Positions 14,706-22,784 of a DNA stretch of 52,750 bases are shown here, piece after piece. This DNA comes from Nitrospirota bacterium. GTDB lineage: Bacteria; Nitrospirota; UBA9217. The DNA lies in assembly GCA_021814615.1 (NCBI GenBank), contig JAKAHZ010000006.1:1-52750 (forward strand). The letters run 5' to 3'. Position 1 is the first letter of the stretch; each line of letters starts with the position of its first letter. The translations under genes and the position numbers were made by a program. The notes beneath the pieces were generated by a model. The model made no database searches and was not told where the DNA came from. It was given only the letters and a program-made list of their open reading frames with translations.

Positions 14706-16387
14706 GACGCCTCGTGGGCGAGATACTGGTCGAGGCAGGACTCTCCCCGGAGCGGCTCAAGAAAGCGCTGGACCTCCAGAAGAAGCGGGGAGGCCGCATC
14801 GGCACGCTCCTGGTCCGCCTGAATTACGCCACCGAGGCGGAGGTCCTGAAGGCCCTGGGAGCGCAGACGGGCCTTCCCTTCGCCCCCGACCTGGGCGAGA
14901 TCGACCGCGAACTTGCCATCAAACTCCCCATCACCTACGCGAAGAAAGCTGTGGTCATCCCGGTCCGGCGGGAGAACGGAACGGTGATCGCCGCCACGGC
15001 GGAGCCGCTCCTCCTCTCCACGGTCGACGACCTGCGGATCCTCTATGACGCGGAGATCGATCTGTTCCTCGCGCCGTCGGAGCTGATCCTGGACACACTG
15101 AACCGGCTGCACAGCGAGGGCCTGGACAAGGCCGAAGATACGGCGCAGGAGATGGAGGAGGACGACCTGTCCTTCCTGGCCGCGGAGCTCGAGGAGCCCA
15201 CGGATCTCCTCGAAGCCACCGACGACGCGCCGATCATCCGGCTCGTGAACTCGCTCCTTTCCCAGGCGATCCGCGAGCGGGCCAGCGACATCCACGTGGA
15301 GCCCTTCGAGAAGGAAGTGGTGGCCCGGTTCCGCATCGACGGCATCCTCTACAACATCCTGACCATCCAGAAGCGCTTCCAGGCCTCGATCGCGTCGCGC
15401 GTCAAGATCATGTCGGGCCTGAATATCGCCGAGAAGCGGCTGCCCCAGGACGGCGGCATGCGGATCAAAATCGGCGGCAGGGACGTGGACGTGCGCGTCT
15501 CGATCGTGCCCACGGCCTTCGGCGAGCGCATCGTGCTCCGCCTGCTGTACCGCGAAAGCGCGCTTCTGGCCCTGGACAAGATCGGCTTCTCCGGCGACAC
15601 GCTCACGCGCTTCAACGAGTTCATCGAGCGGCCCCACGGCATCATCCTCGTCACGGGACCCACGGGAAGCGGCAAGACCACCACGCTCTACGCGTCGCTC
15701 TCGAAGATCAACGCGCCGGACAAGAACATCATCACCATCGAGGACCCCATCGAGTACCAGCTCAAGGGCATCGGCCAGATCCAGGTGAACGCCAAGATCA
15801 GCCTGACCTTCGCCGCCGGGCTCCGGTCCGTCCTCCGGCAGGACCCCGACGTGATCCTCGTGGGCGAGATCCGCGACTCCGAGACCGCCGAGATCGCGAT
15901 CCAGGCGGCCCTGACCGGCCACCTGGTCTTCTCCACGCTCCACACCAACGACGCGGCGGGCGCGGTGACGCGGCTCATCGACATGAAGATCGAGCCCTTC
16001 CTCATCTCCTCGTCGGTCATGGGGATCCTGGCGCAGCGGCTGGTGCGCGTGCTCTGCACCGAATGCCGCGAGGCCTATTCCATGACGCCCCTCGAAATGA
16101 CGGAGCTCGAGGTGCCGGCAGGAGGATCGCCGCGCACGATCTACCGCGCCAAGGGATGCCCCGCCTGCTTCCAGACAGGCTACCTGGGCAGGAGCGCTAT
16201 CTACGAGCTGCTCGAAGTGGACGACGAGATCCGGCAGCTGATCATGAAGAACGCCGACGCATCGACCATCAAGGCGGCGGCCGTGAAGCGCGGCATGCGC
16301 ACCCTGCGCCAGGACGGCGCCGACAAGGTGCTCAAGGGCGTCACGAGCGTGGACGAGGTCGTTCGGGTGACGCAGAAAGAAGCGTAA
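14702..16387 (+). CDS. gspE: type II secretion ATPase GspE
   Basis: 561 residues. The N-terminal T2SSE_N domain spans about 1-150, the ATPase core 180-560. Walker A is GPTGSGKTTTLYA (about 318-330), the Asp box DPIEYQ, Walker B DPDVILVGEIRD (about 381-392), and the His box LVFSTLHTNDAAGAV. The zinc-binding CxxC...CxxC module (LCTECREAY, GCPACF) sits near 450-490. It powers pseudopilus assembly from the cytoplasmic side. GTG 14702 overlaps the gspD stop as GTGA, so translation is coupled. Confidence 0.95.
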   Translation: MRRLVGEILVEAGLSPERLKKALDLQKKRGGRIGTLLVRLNYATEAEVLKALGAQTGLPFAPDLGEIDRELAIKLPITYAKKAVVIPVRRENGTVIAATAEPLLLSTVDDLRILYDAEIDLFLAPSELILDTLNRLHSEGLDKAEDTAQEMEEDDLSFLAAELEEPTDLLEATDDAPIIRLVNSLLSQAIRERASDIHVEPFEKEVVARFRIDGILYNILTIQKRFQASIASRVKIMSGLNIAEKRLPQDGGMRIKIGGRDVDVRVSIVPTAFGERIVLRLLYRESALLALDKIGFSGDTLTRFNEFIERPHGIILVTGPTGSGKTTTLYASLSKINAPDKNIITIEDPIEYQLKGIGQIQVNAKISLTFAAGLRSVLRQDPDVILVGEIRDSETAEIAIQAALTGHLVFSTLHTNDAAGAVTRLIDMKIEPFLISSSVMGILAQRLVRVLCTECREAYSMTPLEMTELEVPAGGSPRTIYRAKGCPACFQTGYLGRSAIYELLEVDDEIRQLIMKNADASTIKAAAVKRGMRTLRQDGADKVLKGVTSVDEVVRVTQKEA

Positions 16388-16389
16388 AA

Positions 16390-16481
16390 GTACCAAGTAC
16401 CACGTACAAAGTACAAGGTACAGATCCACTCGTTGTTACATGACGTTTCACTCTGTACTCGGTACGTTGTACTCTGTACTG
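16390..16481. repeat. inverted word array between gspE and gspF (7-base word GTACNNN)
   Basis: Left arm: GTACCAA, GTACCAC, GTACAAA, GTACAAG, GTAC at 16390-16421 with exact 7-base period. Right arm: TGTACTC, GGTACGT, TGTACTC, TGTACTG at 16454-16481. The arms are loosely complementary across a 32-base spacer. GspF starts 12 bases later without a Shine-Dalgarno sequence. Confidence 0.85.
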
Positions 16482-16492
16482 CGATCTAACCC

Positions 16493-17707
16493 ATGCCTGT
16501 CTTCGAATACAAGGGAATCAACGCCTCGGGCAAGAACGTGGCCGGCGTGCAGGACGGCGAGAGCCTGAAGGCCGTCCGGGCGAAGCTCAAGCGCGACGGC
16601 GTCACGGTGCTGGAGATCCAGGAGGGCGCATCCAGCCGCGCCAGGAGCAGGCAGTTCACGCTGGGCCGCGGCAGGGTGGGGACGCGCGACCTGGCCAACG
16701 CCACGCGCCAGCTCTCCACGCTGCTCTCGTCGGGCCTTCCGCTCATGGAGGCCCTGAACGTGCTGGTGGAGCAGGAGGACGTCCAGGCGCTGAAAGGCGC
16801 GCTTTCGTCGGTGCGCGACGCGGTCCGCGAAGGCGCGTCCCTGGCCGATGCTTTGAAGGCCTATCCGCGGATCTTTTCGCCGCTCTACGTGAACATGGTG
16901 TCAGCGGGCGAGACCAGCGGCACCATCGAGCTCACGCTGGACCGGCTCGCCGATTTCCTGGAGGAGCAGGTCCGGTTCCGCGGGAAGCTCACCGCCGCCC
17001 TGGCCTATCCCGCGCTCATGACGCTGATCGGCGTAGGCGTGCTCTTCTTCCTCTTCAGCTTCGTGCTGCCCCGCGTGGTCGGCATGTTCGAGGACATGAA
17101 GCAGCAGCTCCCGTTCATTACCCTGGCGCTTTTGGCCGTGGTGCGGATCCTGTCCAGGTTCTGGTGGCTCATCCTTGCCGCGGCGGGCGGAGCGTACTAC
17201 TATCTCCAGCGGTATGTTTCGACGCCGGCGGGCAAGGCGAATCTCGACGCCTGGCTTCTCCGGACGCCGGTCTTCGGCTCGCTGATCCGGATGATCGCCG
17301 TGTCGCGCTTCACGCGCACCCTGGGCACGCTGCTCCAGAGCGGGGTGCCGGCCCTGACGGCGCTCGAGATCGTGCAGAACGTGATCGGCAATACCGTGCT
17401 TGCCGACGCCGTCCGGACGGCGCGCGAAAGCGTGCGCGAGGGCGAATCCATCGCCGATCCGCTCAGGCGGAGCGGGCTTTTCCCGCCCGTGGTGATCCAG
17501 ATGGTCGCCGTGGGCGAGAAAAGCGGCGAACTGGAGAAGATGCTGCTCAAGGTCTCCGATTCCTTCGACCGCACCGTGGAGTCGCGCATCTCGGCGCTCA
17601 TGTCGCTCGTGGAGCCGGTGATCATCCTGGTCATGGGGCTGATCATCGGGACGATCGTGATCGCCATCCTGCTGCCGATCCTGCAGATGAGCTCGTCGGT
17701 GCGATAA
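16493..17707 (+). CDS. gspF: type II secretion inner-membrane platform protein GspF
   Basis: 404 residues, with MPVFEYKGINASGKNVAGVQ at the start. Two T2SSF domains (about 70-195 and 275-395) each hold cytoplasmic helices followed by TM segments (about 170-195, 222-242 and 375-400). The paired PLMEALNVLVEQ and PALTALEIVQNV motifs are typical. GspF anchors the assembly platform and couples GspE to the pseudopilus. No ribosome-binding site is visible; the upstream DNA is the GTAC word array. Confidence 0.93.
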   Translation: MPVFEYKGINASGKNVAGVQDGESLKAVRAKLKRDGVTVLEIQEGASSRARSRQFTLGRGRVGTRDLANATRQLSTLLSSGLPLMEALNVLVEQEDVQALKGALSSVRDAVREGASLADALKAYPRIFSPLYVNMVSAGETSGTIELTLDRLADFLEEQVRFRGKLTAALAYPALMTLIGVGVLFFLFSFVLPRVVGMFEDMKQQLPFITLALLAVVRILSRFWWLILAAAGGAYYYLQRYVSTPAGKANLDAWLLRTPVFGSLIRMIAVSRFTRTLGTLLQSGVPALTALEIVQNVIGNTVLADAVRTARESVREGESIADPLRRSGLFPPVVIQMVAVGEKSGELEKMLLKVSDSFDRTVESRISALMSLVEPVIILVMGLIIGTIVIAILLPILQMSSSVR

Positions 17708-17711
17708 CCTG

Positions 17712-17745
17712 GTACCGAGTACAAAGTACCGAGTACGGAGTATAG
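17712..17745 (+). repeat. word array between gspF and gspG (word GTACNNN)
   Basis: GTACCGA, GTACAAA, GTACCGA, GTACGGA, GTAT in direct tandem from 17712, the same word family as 16390-16421. No inverted partner is seen before gspG. Confidence 0.75.
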
Positions 17746-17792
17746 AACAACGCTGACAGCGGCGATTCCCACGCCGCGGAAGGGGAAGGGTC

Positions 17793-18227
17793 ATGAAGAA
17801 CCAGAAAGGCTTTACCCTCATCGAGATCATGGTGGTGGTGATCATCCTCGGGCTCCTGGCGGGCCTGGTGCTGCCGAAGATCCTGGGCAGGGAGGAAGAG
17901 GCGCGGCTCAGCACGGCCAAGACCCAGATCCGGTCCATTGAAGAGGCCCTGGACGGCTACAAGCTTGACAACGGTTCCTATCCGACCACGGACCAGGGGC
18001 TCGATGCCCTGATCAAGAAGCCGGAAACCGGCCGCATTCCGGCGAAGTGGCGCGAGGGCGGCTATCTCAAGCCCGCGAGGATTCCCAAGGACCCCTGGGG
18101 GAACGACTACCATTATTTCTCGCCGGGAAACGAGAATCGCGAGTACGAGATCATCTCCTACGGCGCGGACGGAGAGCCGGGCGGCGAAGGGAAGGGCGCG
18201 GACATCGAGAGCTGGAAGATCGAATGA
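17793..18227 (+). CDS. gspG: major pseudopilin GspG
   Basis: 144 residues with the class III leader MKNQKG and cleavage before [20 protein letters not shown]; Glu at +5 is present. The body has the GspG pattern: [41 protein letters not shown], and the calcium-site end [20 protein letters not shown]. It forms the shaft of the pseudopilus. GGAAGGGG stands before the ATG. Confidence 0.95.
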   Translation: MKNQKGFTLIEIMVVVIILGLLAGLVLPKILGREEEARLSTAKTQIRSIEEALDGYKLDNGSYPTTDQGLDALIKKPETGRIPAKWREGGYLKPARIPKDPWGNDYHYFSPGNENREYEIISYGADGEPGGEGKGADIESWKIE

Positions 18228-18243
18228 CCGGAAGGCGCCAAGC

Positions 18244-18260
18244 GTAAGGGGTAAGGGGTG
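18244..18260 (+). repeat. short word array that forms the gspH start region
   Basis: GTAAGGG GTAAGGG GTG: two perfect 7-base words whose third, partial copy supplies the GTG start codon of gspH, and whose GGGG run acts as its ribosome-binding site. Confidence 0.7.
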
Positions 18261-18755
18261 AAAAGCAAAGGGTTTACCCTGATCGAGCTGGCCGTGGTGA
18301 TCGTGGTGCTGGGGCTCATGGTCTCCTTCGTGATCCCCACCTTCGGCGAACTTACGGGAGCGAACCTCCGGCGGAGCGCCCGCCACCTCACGGGCACGAT
18401 CCGGTACCTGCGCGACGAAGCGGAGGCGAAGAAGGAGGTCGTCCGCCTGCGCTTCGACATTCAGAACGGCCGGTACTGGCCGGAGATCATGGTCGTGAAC
18501 GAGGACCGGACCGTGGAGTTCAAGCGCCTCTCCTCGGAGGTAGCCGGGGAGGCGGGCCTGTCGGGCAATACCACGTTCCGGGACCTACGCGTGGGGAGCC
18601 ATCCCGACGATCCTTATATCCTTTTCACGCCCGACGGGTGGGTGGAGAAGGCTTTTATCCACCTGCGCGACGGCGAAGGCAAGGACTTCACACTCGTCGT
18701 GAGGCCCCTGACCGGGGATACGGACCTGCTTGAAGGGGACGTGGAGGAGAAGTGA
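18258..18755 (+). CDS. gspH: minor pseudopilin GspH
   Basis: 165 residues with leader MKSKG and cleavage before FTLIELAVVIVVLGLMVSFV. The following globular part (RHLTGTIRYLRDEAEAKKEV, LRFDIQNGRYW) has the GspH/FimT beta fold. It belongs to the pseudopilus-tip region with GspI, J and K. GTG 18258 is used, within a GTAAGGG word repeat. Its stop overlaps the gspI start by four bases. Confidence 0.9.
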   Translation: MKSKGFTLIELAVVIVVLGLMVSFVIPTFGELTGANLRRSARHLTGTIRYLRDEAEAKKEVVRLRFDIQNGRYWPEIMVVNEDRTVEFKRLSSEVAGEAGLSGNTTFRDLRVGSHPDDPYILFTPDGWVEKAFIHLRDGEGKDFTLVVRPLTGDTDLLEGDVEEK

Positions 18756-19192
18756 GACCACAGGGTACAGGGGCCAGGGGCCAGGGACCAGGGGGAACGG
18801 CAACTCTGCGCACCTCTCTCGTCTCTCGTCACTTGTCGCTGGTCGCTCGTGGTTTTACGCTTCTCGAAGTCATGCTCGCCGTGGCGATCCTTGCCATGGT
18901 GCTGGTGAGCCTCCTGGGATTGCGGAACCGGGCCACCCAGGATGTGCTGCTGGCGGAGCACATGACCACGGCCACGCTTCTGGCCAAGCGGGTCATGAAC
19001 GAAACGATCATGGTCAAGCCGCTGCTTCCCCTCGAAAAGGAGGGGGAGTTCGAGGACGAAGCCTTCAAGGACTACGCCTGGAGGAAGGCGATCGGCCCGA
19101 CGCCGCTGCCGTCCATCCTGGAAGTGCGCGTCGCCGTGCTCTGGAAAGAAGGGGAGCGGCAGGAGTCGGTGGAACTGGTGAGCTATGAGTAA
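18752..19192 (+). CDS. gspI: minor pseudopilin GspI with an unusually long, repeat-derived leader
   Basis: 146 residues from GTG 18752 (GTGA overlap with gspH). The prepilin site RG/FTLLEVMLAVAILAMVLV is preceded by a 34-residue leader instead of the usual 5-10, and those leader codons are an inverted word array (CAGGGGC words at 18760-18796; CTCTCGT words at 18815-18850). An in-frame TTG at 18833 would give a 7-residue leader (MSLVARG) but lacks a ribosome-binding site. The mature protein (NRATQDVLLAEHMTTATLLA, VRVAVLWKEGERQESVELVS) is typical GspI, which initiates pseudopilus assembly with GspJ. Confidence 0.9.
   Translation: MRPQGTGARGQGPGGTATLRTSLVSRHLSLVARGFTLLEVMLAVAILAMVLVSLLGLRNRATQDVLLAEHMTTATLLAKRVMNETIMVKPLLPLEKEGEFEDEAFKDYAWRKAIGPTPLPSILEVRVAVLWKEGERQESVELVSYE
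18759..18852. repeat. inverted word array inside the gspI leader
   Basis: Left arm of CAGGGNN words (GGTACAG, GGGCCAG, GGGCCAG, GGACCAG); right arm CTCTCGT, CTCTCGT, CACTTGT, CGCTGGT, CGCTCGT. Translated as part of GspI and removed by prepilin peptidase. Confidence 0.8.
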
Positions 19193-19949
19193 TGCCAGTT
19201 CGGAGTTCGGAGTTCGAAGTTCGGGATGGAGCAGCAATGACACGGAGACGGGTCGTCGCGGAGACGCGGGGCTGAATCCGGAAGGAAACGATTTTCGGCA
19301 TGACGTTTTCACTCCGCGCTCCGAACTCCGAACTCCGAACTCGCAGGGTTTCACGCTTCTCGAAGTGCTCCTGGCCATGGTCATCCTGACGATCATCGTC
19401 GGGACGATTTACAGCGCCTTCTCCACCACCGGACGGACGGTGGAGCAGGCGGAGAAATTGCGCGACGGCACGGACCTGGCGAGGACGCTGATCAGCCGTA
19501 TCGTGAACGACGTGTCCAACGCCTACTGGAACCCGGCGATGGCTGAAACGTTCTTTGCCGGCCGCAAGGCCGAGGACCTGGAGAAGAACCTGCGCTTCGA
19601 CAGCCTGTCCCTGACCACGCTCACGAACTGGCGCAAGCCGGAGAGCAAGGAGATGGATCTCTGGGAGGTGGGCTTCTTCTTCCGCGACAAGGCCGACGGG
19701 TCGGGAAGGGTTCTCTTCCGGCGGGAGAAGCGCGAACTGAGCGCCGACGTCCCGCCGATGGAAGGCGGGGTGGAGTTCGAAGTGACCGATGCGGTGGCAG
19801 GCTTGCGGCTGCGCTACTCCGACGGCTTCGCCTGGCAGGATGAGTGGGACACGAAGAAGCAGGGCAAGCTGCCGCGGTTCGTCGAAGTGCTCCTGACCCT
19901 GGCGGACGGCAGGGTCTACACCACGACGACGGACATCCGGAACCCCTGA
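19185..19949 (+). CDS. gspJ: minor pseudopilin GspJ with a 55-residue repeat-derived leader
   Basis: 254 residues from ATG 19185, overlapping the gspI stop. The prepilin site QG/FTLLEVLLAMVILTIIVG comes after 55 residues, all encoded by an inverted word array (AGTTCGG words at 19197-19225, CCGAACT words at 19311-19344). No better in-frame start codon lies near the cleavage site. The mature part (SAFSTTGRTVEQAEKLRDGT, WEVGFFFRDK, VAGLRLRYSDGFAWQDEW) fits GspJ. It sits at the pseudopilus tip with GspI and GspK. Confidence 0.9.
   Translation: MSNASSEFGVRSSGWSSNDTETGRRGDAGLNPEGNDFRHDVFTPRSELRTPNSQGFTLLEVLLAMVILTIIVGTIYSAFSTTGRTVEQAEKLRDGTDLARTLISRIVNDVSNAYWNPAMAETFFAGRKAEDLEKNLRFDSLSLTTLTNWRKPESKEMDLWEVGFFFRDKADGSGRVLFRREKRELSADVPPMEGGVEFEVTDAVAGLRLRYSDGFAWQDEWDTKKQGKLPRFVEVLLTLADGRVYTTTTDIRNP
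19197..19344. repeat. inverted word array inside the gspJ leader (word AGTTCGG)
   Basis: AGTTCGG, AGTTCGG, AGTTCGA, AGTTCGG at 19197-19224; right arm with CTCCGAA/CTCCGAA words at 19311-19344. The spacer contains another repetitive patch (CGGAGACGGG, GCGGAGACGCGG). The same AGTTCGG word recurs at 31494-31528, 12 kb away. Confidence 0.85.
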
Positions 19950-19984
19950 GGCAGAGAGCAGGCAACGGCGGGTGAAGCAACAGA

Positions 19985-20065
19985 CATCTCGCGCAAAGCC
20001 GCAAAGGACGCAAAGGAAACATGATCCCCATGGTTTGCAGTCCCTCATGGGCTTGGCGACTTTGC
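19985..20065. repeat. word array between gspJ and gspK
   Basis: GCGCAAAGCC, GCAAAGGAC, GCAAAGGA from 19991 with a loose counterpart CTTGGCGACTTTGC at 20052-20065. It ends at the possible upstream ATG of gspK. Confidence 0.6.
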
Positions 20066-20096
20066 CATGCATGACTCAGGAATGCATGAGGAAGGC

Positions 20097-20903
20097 GTGA
20101 GCCGGAAGATGCTGAACGAACGGGGCGTGGCGCTCCTGATCGCGCTCCTGGTGACGACGCTCCTGATCGCCCTGGTTTTCGAGTTCGCCTACGGCACGCG
20201 CGTGAGCTTGCGCGTCGCCGTGAATTTCCGGGACGGCCAGCGGGCCGTCTGCCTCGCCCGGTCGGGCGTGAACTTCGCCGGCAAGCTCCTGAGCGAGAAC
20301 CTCAAGAGCGGCAAGGCGCAGGCGAACCTGGAGCAGCGCGAGTGGCAGGTGGTCCCCATGATCAGCGAAGGAGACACGGCGCTCCGGGTGCGCTGGGAGG
20401 ACGAGGGCGGCAAGATCAACATCGCCAATGTGACCTCCGGCCAGCCGTCTCTGGCCCGTCTGGAGCGGCTCTTCGGGGCGAAGGGCGTGGACCTGGACGC
20501 CCTGGACCGCATCCATGAGCAAAAGAACATCCGGCTCGTGACGCAGCTGCACCGCTACCTGTCCGACGAGGAGTTCGGCAAGATCAGAGAGTTCGTTACC
20601 GTCTACGGATCGGACAAGATCGACGTCAACACCGCCCCGGGCGCCGTGCTCGAAAGCCTGGGCGCCAGCCCGTCGCTGGCGTCGCTCATCGTCGAGCGGC
20701 GGAACCAGGAGCCCTTCGACACGAAGGAGAAGGTCGTGAACTTTCCGGGCATGGACGCAACCACGGCGGGCACGCTGGACATAACCGGCAATGTCTTCTT
20801 CGTCCAGTCCTTCGCCACCGTGGGCGGCTATACGCGGCAGGTCGACGCGGTCATCAAGCGGGACACGACGGGCTATGCCGTCCTCTATTGGAGAAGTCTG
20901 TGA
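20097..20903 (+). CDS. gspK: minor pseudopilin GspK
   Basis: 268 residues, MSRKMLNERG/VALLIALLVTTLLIALVF. As usual for GspK the mature N-terminus lacks Glu at +5. The large alpha domain follows (REWQVVPMISEGDTALRVRW, INIANVTSGQPSLARLERLF) with the helix-hairpin-helix-like region DKIDVNTAPGAVLESLGASP. GspK caps the pseudopilus. GTG 20097 has GAGGA five bases upstream; ATG 20067 would add ten residues but begins in repeat DNA. Its stop overlaps the gspL start. Confidence 0.9.
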   Translation: MSRKMLNERGVALLIALLVTTLLIALVFEFAYGTRVSLRVAVNFRDGQRAVCLARSGVNFAGKLLSENLKSGKAQANLEQREWQVVPMISEGDTALRVRWEDEGGKINIANVTSGQPSLARLERLFGAKGVDLDALDRIHEQKNIRLVTQLHRYLSDEEFGKIREFVTVYGSDKIDVNTAPGAVLESLGASPSLASLIVERRNQEPFDTKEKVVNFPGMDATTAGTLDITGNVFFVQSFATVGGYTRQVDAVIKRDTTGYAVLYWRSL

Positions 20904-22222
20904 AGCAGGTTGGACTCTACATCGAAAAGGACCGGTTTACGGCGGCCGTGGTGCAGCGGCAGTTCGGCAAGACCGAGCTCGTCGACTCCGTCACCGTCGC
21001 CTTTGCCTCCGAGGCCGAGCTCGTCGCTGCGCTCAGGGAATCGTCGCGCGCCTGGGCGGGCTGCCGGATCGTCTCCGCGCTGCCCGGCAGGCTCTTCAGT
21101 CAGCGTGTTTTCCGGCTGCCGGTGAACGACCGCAAGCGCATCGAGAAGGTCCTCCCCTTCGAGGTGGAGGACACGGTTCCCTTCGGCGTCGACGACGTGA
21201 TCATCGATCATCTCGTGCTGGCCGACGGCGGCAAGGCGAAGGGGAGCGAGGCAACGGTGCTCTGCATGCTTCTGCCCAAGGCGGCATTGCGCCGGCACCT
21301 GGACCTGCTCGCGGGAGCGGGCATCGATCCCGTTGCCGTCATCCCGACCTTCGCGGGCCTTGCTTCCGTTGCGGCGCTCATGCCCGCGGGCCCCGCGTCC
21401 GTCGTTGCAGGCGGCGGGGATCTCTGCTTCATCAAGGGCGGATCGGTAGCGGCGCTCCGGAGCGCAGCATCCGCGTCCACCGCAGGGCCCCTGCACGTGC
21501 TCCAGGGGGTCGAAACGGAGATGGGCGAGCGCGTGGAGAAGGCAATTCTGCTCGACGCCGACGAACGGTTCCGGACGGTTTTTGCCGAGGCCGGTCTGGC
21601 GGTGGAGGCCGTGACGCCGGAACTGGGCGGCAAGCGCGCCGCCGACGCCGTGAGCCTGGGAGCCGCGCTCGCCGGTGACGTGAACTTCCGGCGCGGCGAG
21701 TTCGCTTTCCACCATGCCGACGAGGGCGCGCGCAAAAGGAAACGGGCCATCATCATCGCGGCCGCGGTAGCGGCGCTCCTCCTCTGCGTGAATCTCGGGG
21801 TGAAATTCTCGCTCGTCCAGGCGGGATACAACAAGGTGGACGGCCAGATCAAGGAGATCTACCGCCAGACCTTCCCCGACGCCAAGTCCTCGGGCGATCC
21901 GCTCCGCCAGATGCGCGACAAGGTGGCGGAAGCCAAGAAACGCTTCGGCGTCCTCGGCGGCGGCGTTTCGGCGCTTGATATAATGAAGACGGTGACCGAC
22001 GGCGTGCCGAAGGAGATCCGCGCCGCCTTCGTGGACTTTTCGCTGGAAGACGACAAGCTGCGGCTGCAGGGCGAGGCAGCCTCCTTCGAGGCGGTGGACA
22101 AGATCAAGGCGGAGCTGCAGAAATCGCCGCTCTTTGCCGACGTGGCGGTCTCGGACACCCGGATGGGCGTGGACAACAAGGTGAAGTTCCGGATGGACAT
22201 CCGGGTGAAGCAGGGGAAATGA
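20900..22222 (+). CDS. gspL: type II secretion platform protein GspL
   Basis: 440 residues. The cytoplasmic actin-like domain (about 1-275, MKQVGLYIEKDRFTAAVVQR) normally binds the N-terminal domain of GspE. It is followed by one TM segment (about 286-305, RAIIIAAAVAALLLCVNLGV) and a periplasmic ferredoxin-like domain. GTG 20900 lies six bases after GGAG and overlaps the gspK stop as GTGA. The N-terminal half also resembles PilM of type IV pili, but position and architecture fix it as GspL. Confidence 0.9.
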   Translation: MKQVGLYIEKDRFTAAVVQRQFGKTELVDSVTVAFASEAELVAALRESSRAWAGCRIVSALPGRLFSQRVFRLPVNDRKRIEKVLPFEVEDTVPFGVDDVIIDHLVLADGGKAKGSEATVLCMLLPKAALRRHLDLLAGAGIDPVAVIPTFAGLASVAALMPAGPASVVAGGGDLCFIKGGSVAALRSAASASTAGPLHVLQGVETEMGERVEKAILLDADERFRTVFAEAGLAVEAVTPELGGKRAADAVSLGAALAGDVNFRRGEFAFHHADEGARKRKRAIIIAAAVAALLLCVNLGVKFSLVQAGYNKVDGQIKEIYRQTFPDAKSSGDPLRQMRDKVAEAKKRFGVLGGGVSALDIMKTVTDGVPKEIRAAFVDFSLEDDKLRLQGEAASFEAVDKIKAELQKSPLFADVAVSDTRMGVDNKVKFRMDIRVKQGK

Positions 22223-22247
22223 CGCAGGCCTCGGGCCGGATCACGCT

Positions 22248-22748
22248 ATGAAATTCGAAACACGCGATAAACGTGCGCTCATCATCGGAGGGTCGGCGGC
22301 AGCCCTGATCCTCATCTATCTCTATGCGCTGTCGCCCTTCCTGGCGGACCTGACGCGGAAACGCGAGCAGATCCCCCGGAAGGAGCGCGACCTGGTCGAG
22401 ATCCGGAAGCTCCGTGAGGAATACACGGAGCTCCAGAAGCAGCTGCAGATCGCCCAGGACGCGGCGGCAAAGCGCGGACCGCTGCTCACGGAGATCGAGA
22501 ACCTGACCAAGCGGGCAAACCTGAACACCAAGATCGTTTCGCTCAAGCCCCAGCCGGGGACCAAGACCGATACGTTCACGGAGAGCATCGTGGAGATCAA
22601 GCTGGAGAACATCACGCTGTACGATATCGTGAACTACGTGTATCTCCTGGAGAAAGCGACGCTCCGGGTCCGGAAGCTGTCCTTCAAACCCCGCTACGAC
22701 AATCCTAAACTCTTGAACGCCACGGTGCTCGTGTCTAGCGCCGCGTAG
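22248..22748 (+). CDS. gspM: type II secretion platform protein GspM (PilO-like)
   Basis: 166 residues: a short cytoplasmic start, a TM helix (about 11-30, LIIGGSAAALILIYLYALSP), a coiled-coil stretch (about 35-75), and a periplasmic ferredoxin-like fold (LKPQPGTKTDTFTESIVEIK, LYDIVNYVYLLEKA). It pairs with GspL in the inner-membrane platform. 25 bases after gspL. Confidence 0.85.
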   Translation: MKFETRDKRALIIGGSAAALILIYLYALSPFLADLTRKREQIPRKERDLVEIRKLREEYTELQKQLQIAQDAAAKRGPLLTEIENLTKRANLNTKIVSLKPQPGTKTDTFTESIVEIKLENITLYDIVNYVYLLEKATLRVRKLSFKPRYDNPKLLNATVLVSSAA

Positions 22749-22784
22749 CCCGGCCGGCCCGCCCGCGCCGGCGAAGACAGGCTC

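Noticed and set aside
19197-19344. gspJ leader repeat taken as an insertion that kills the gene
   Set aside because: The frame stays open through the array into the prepilin cleavage site, and the rest of the protein is intact.
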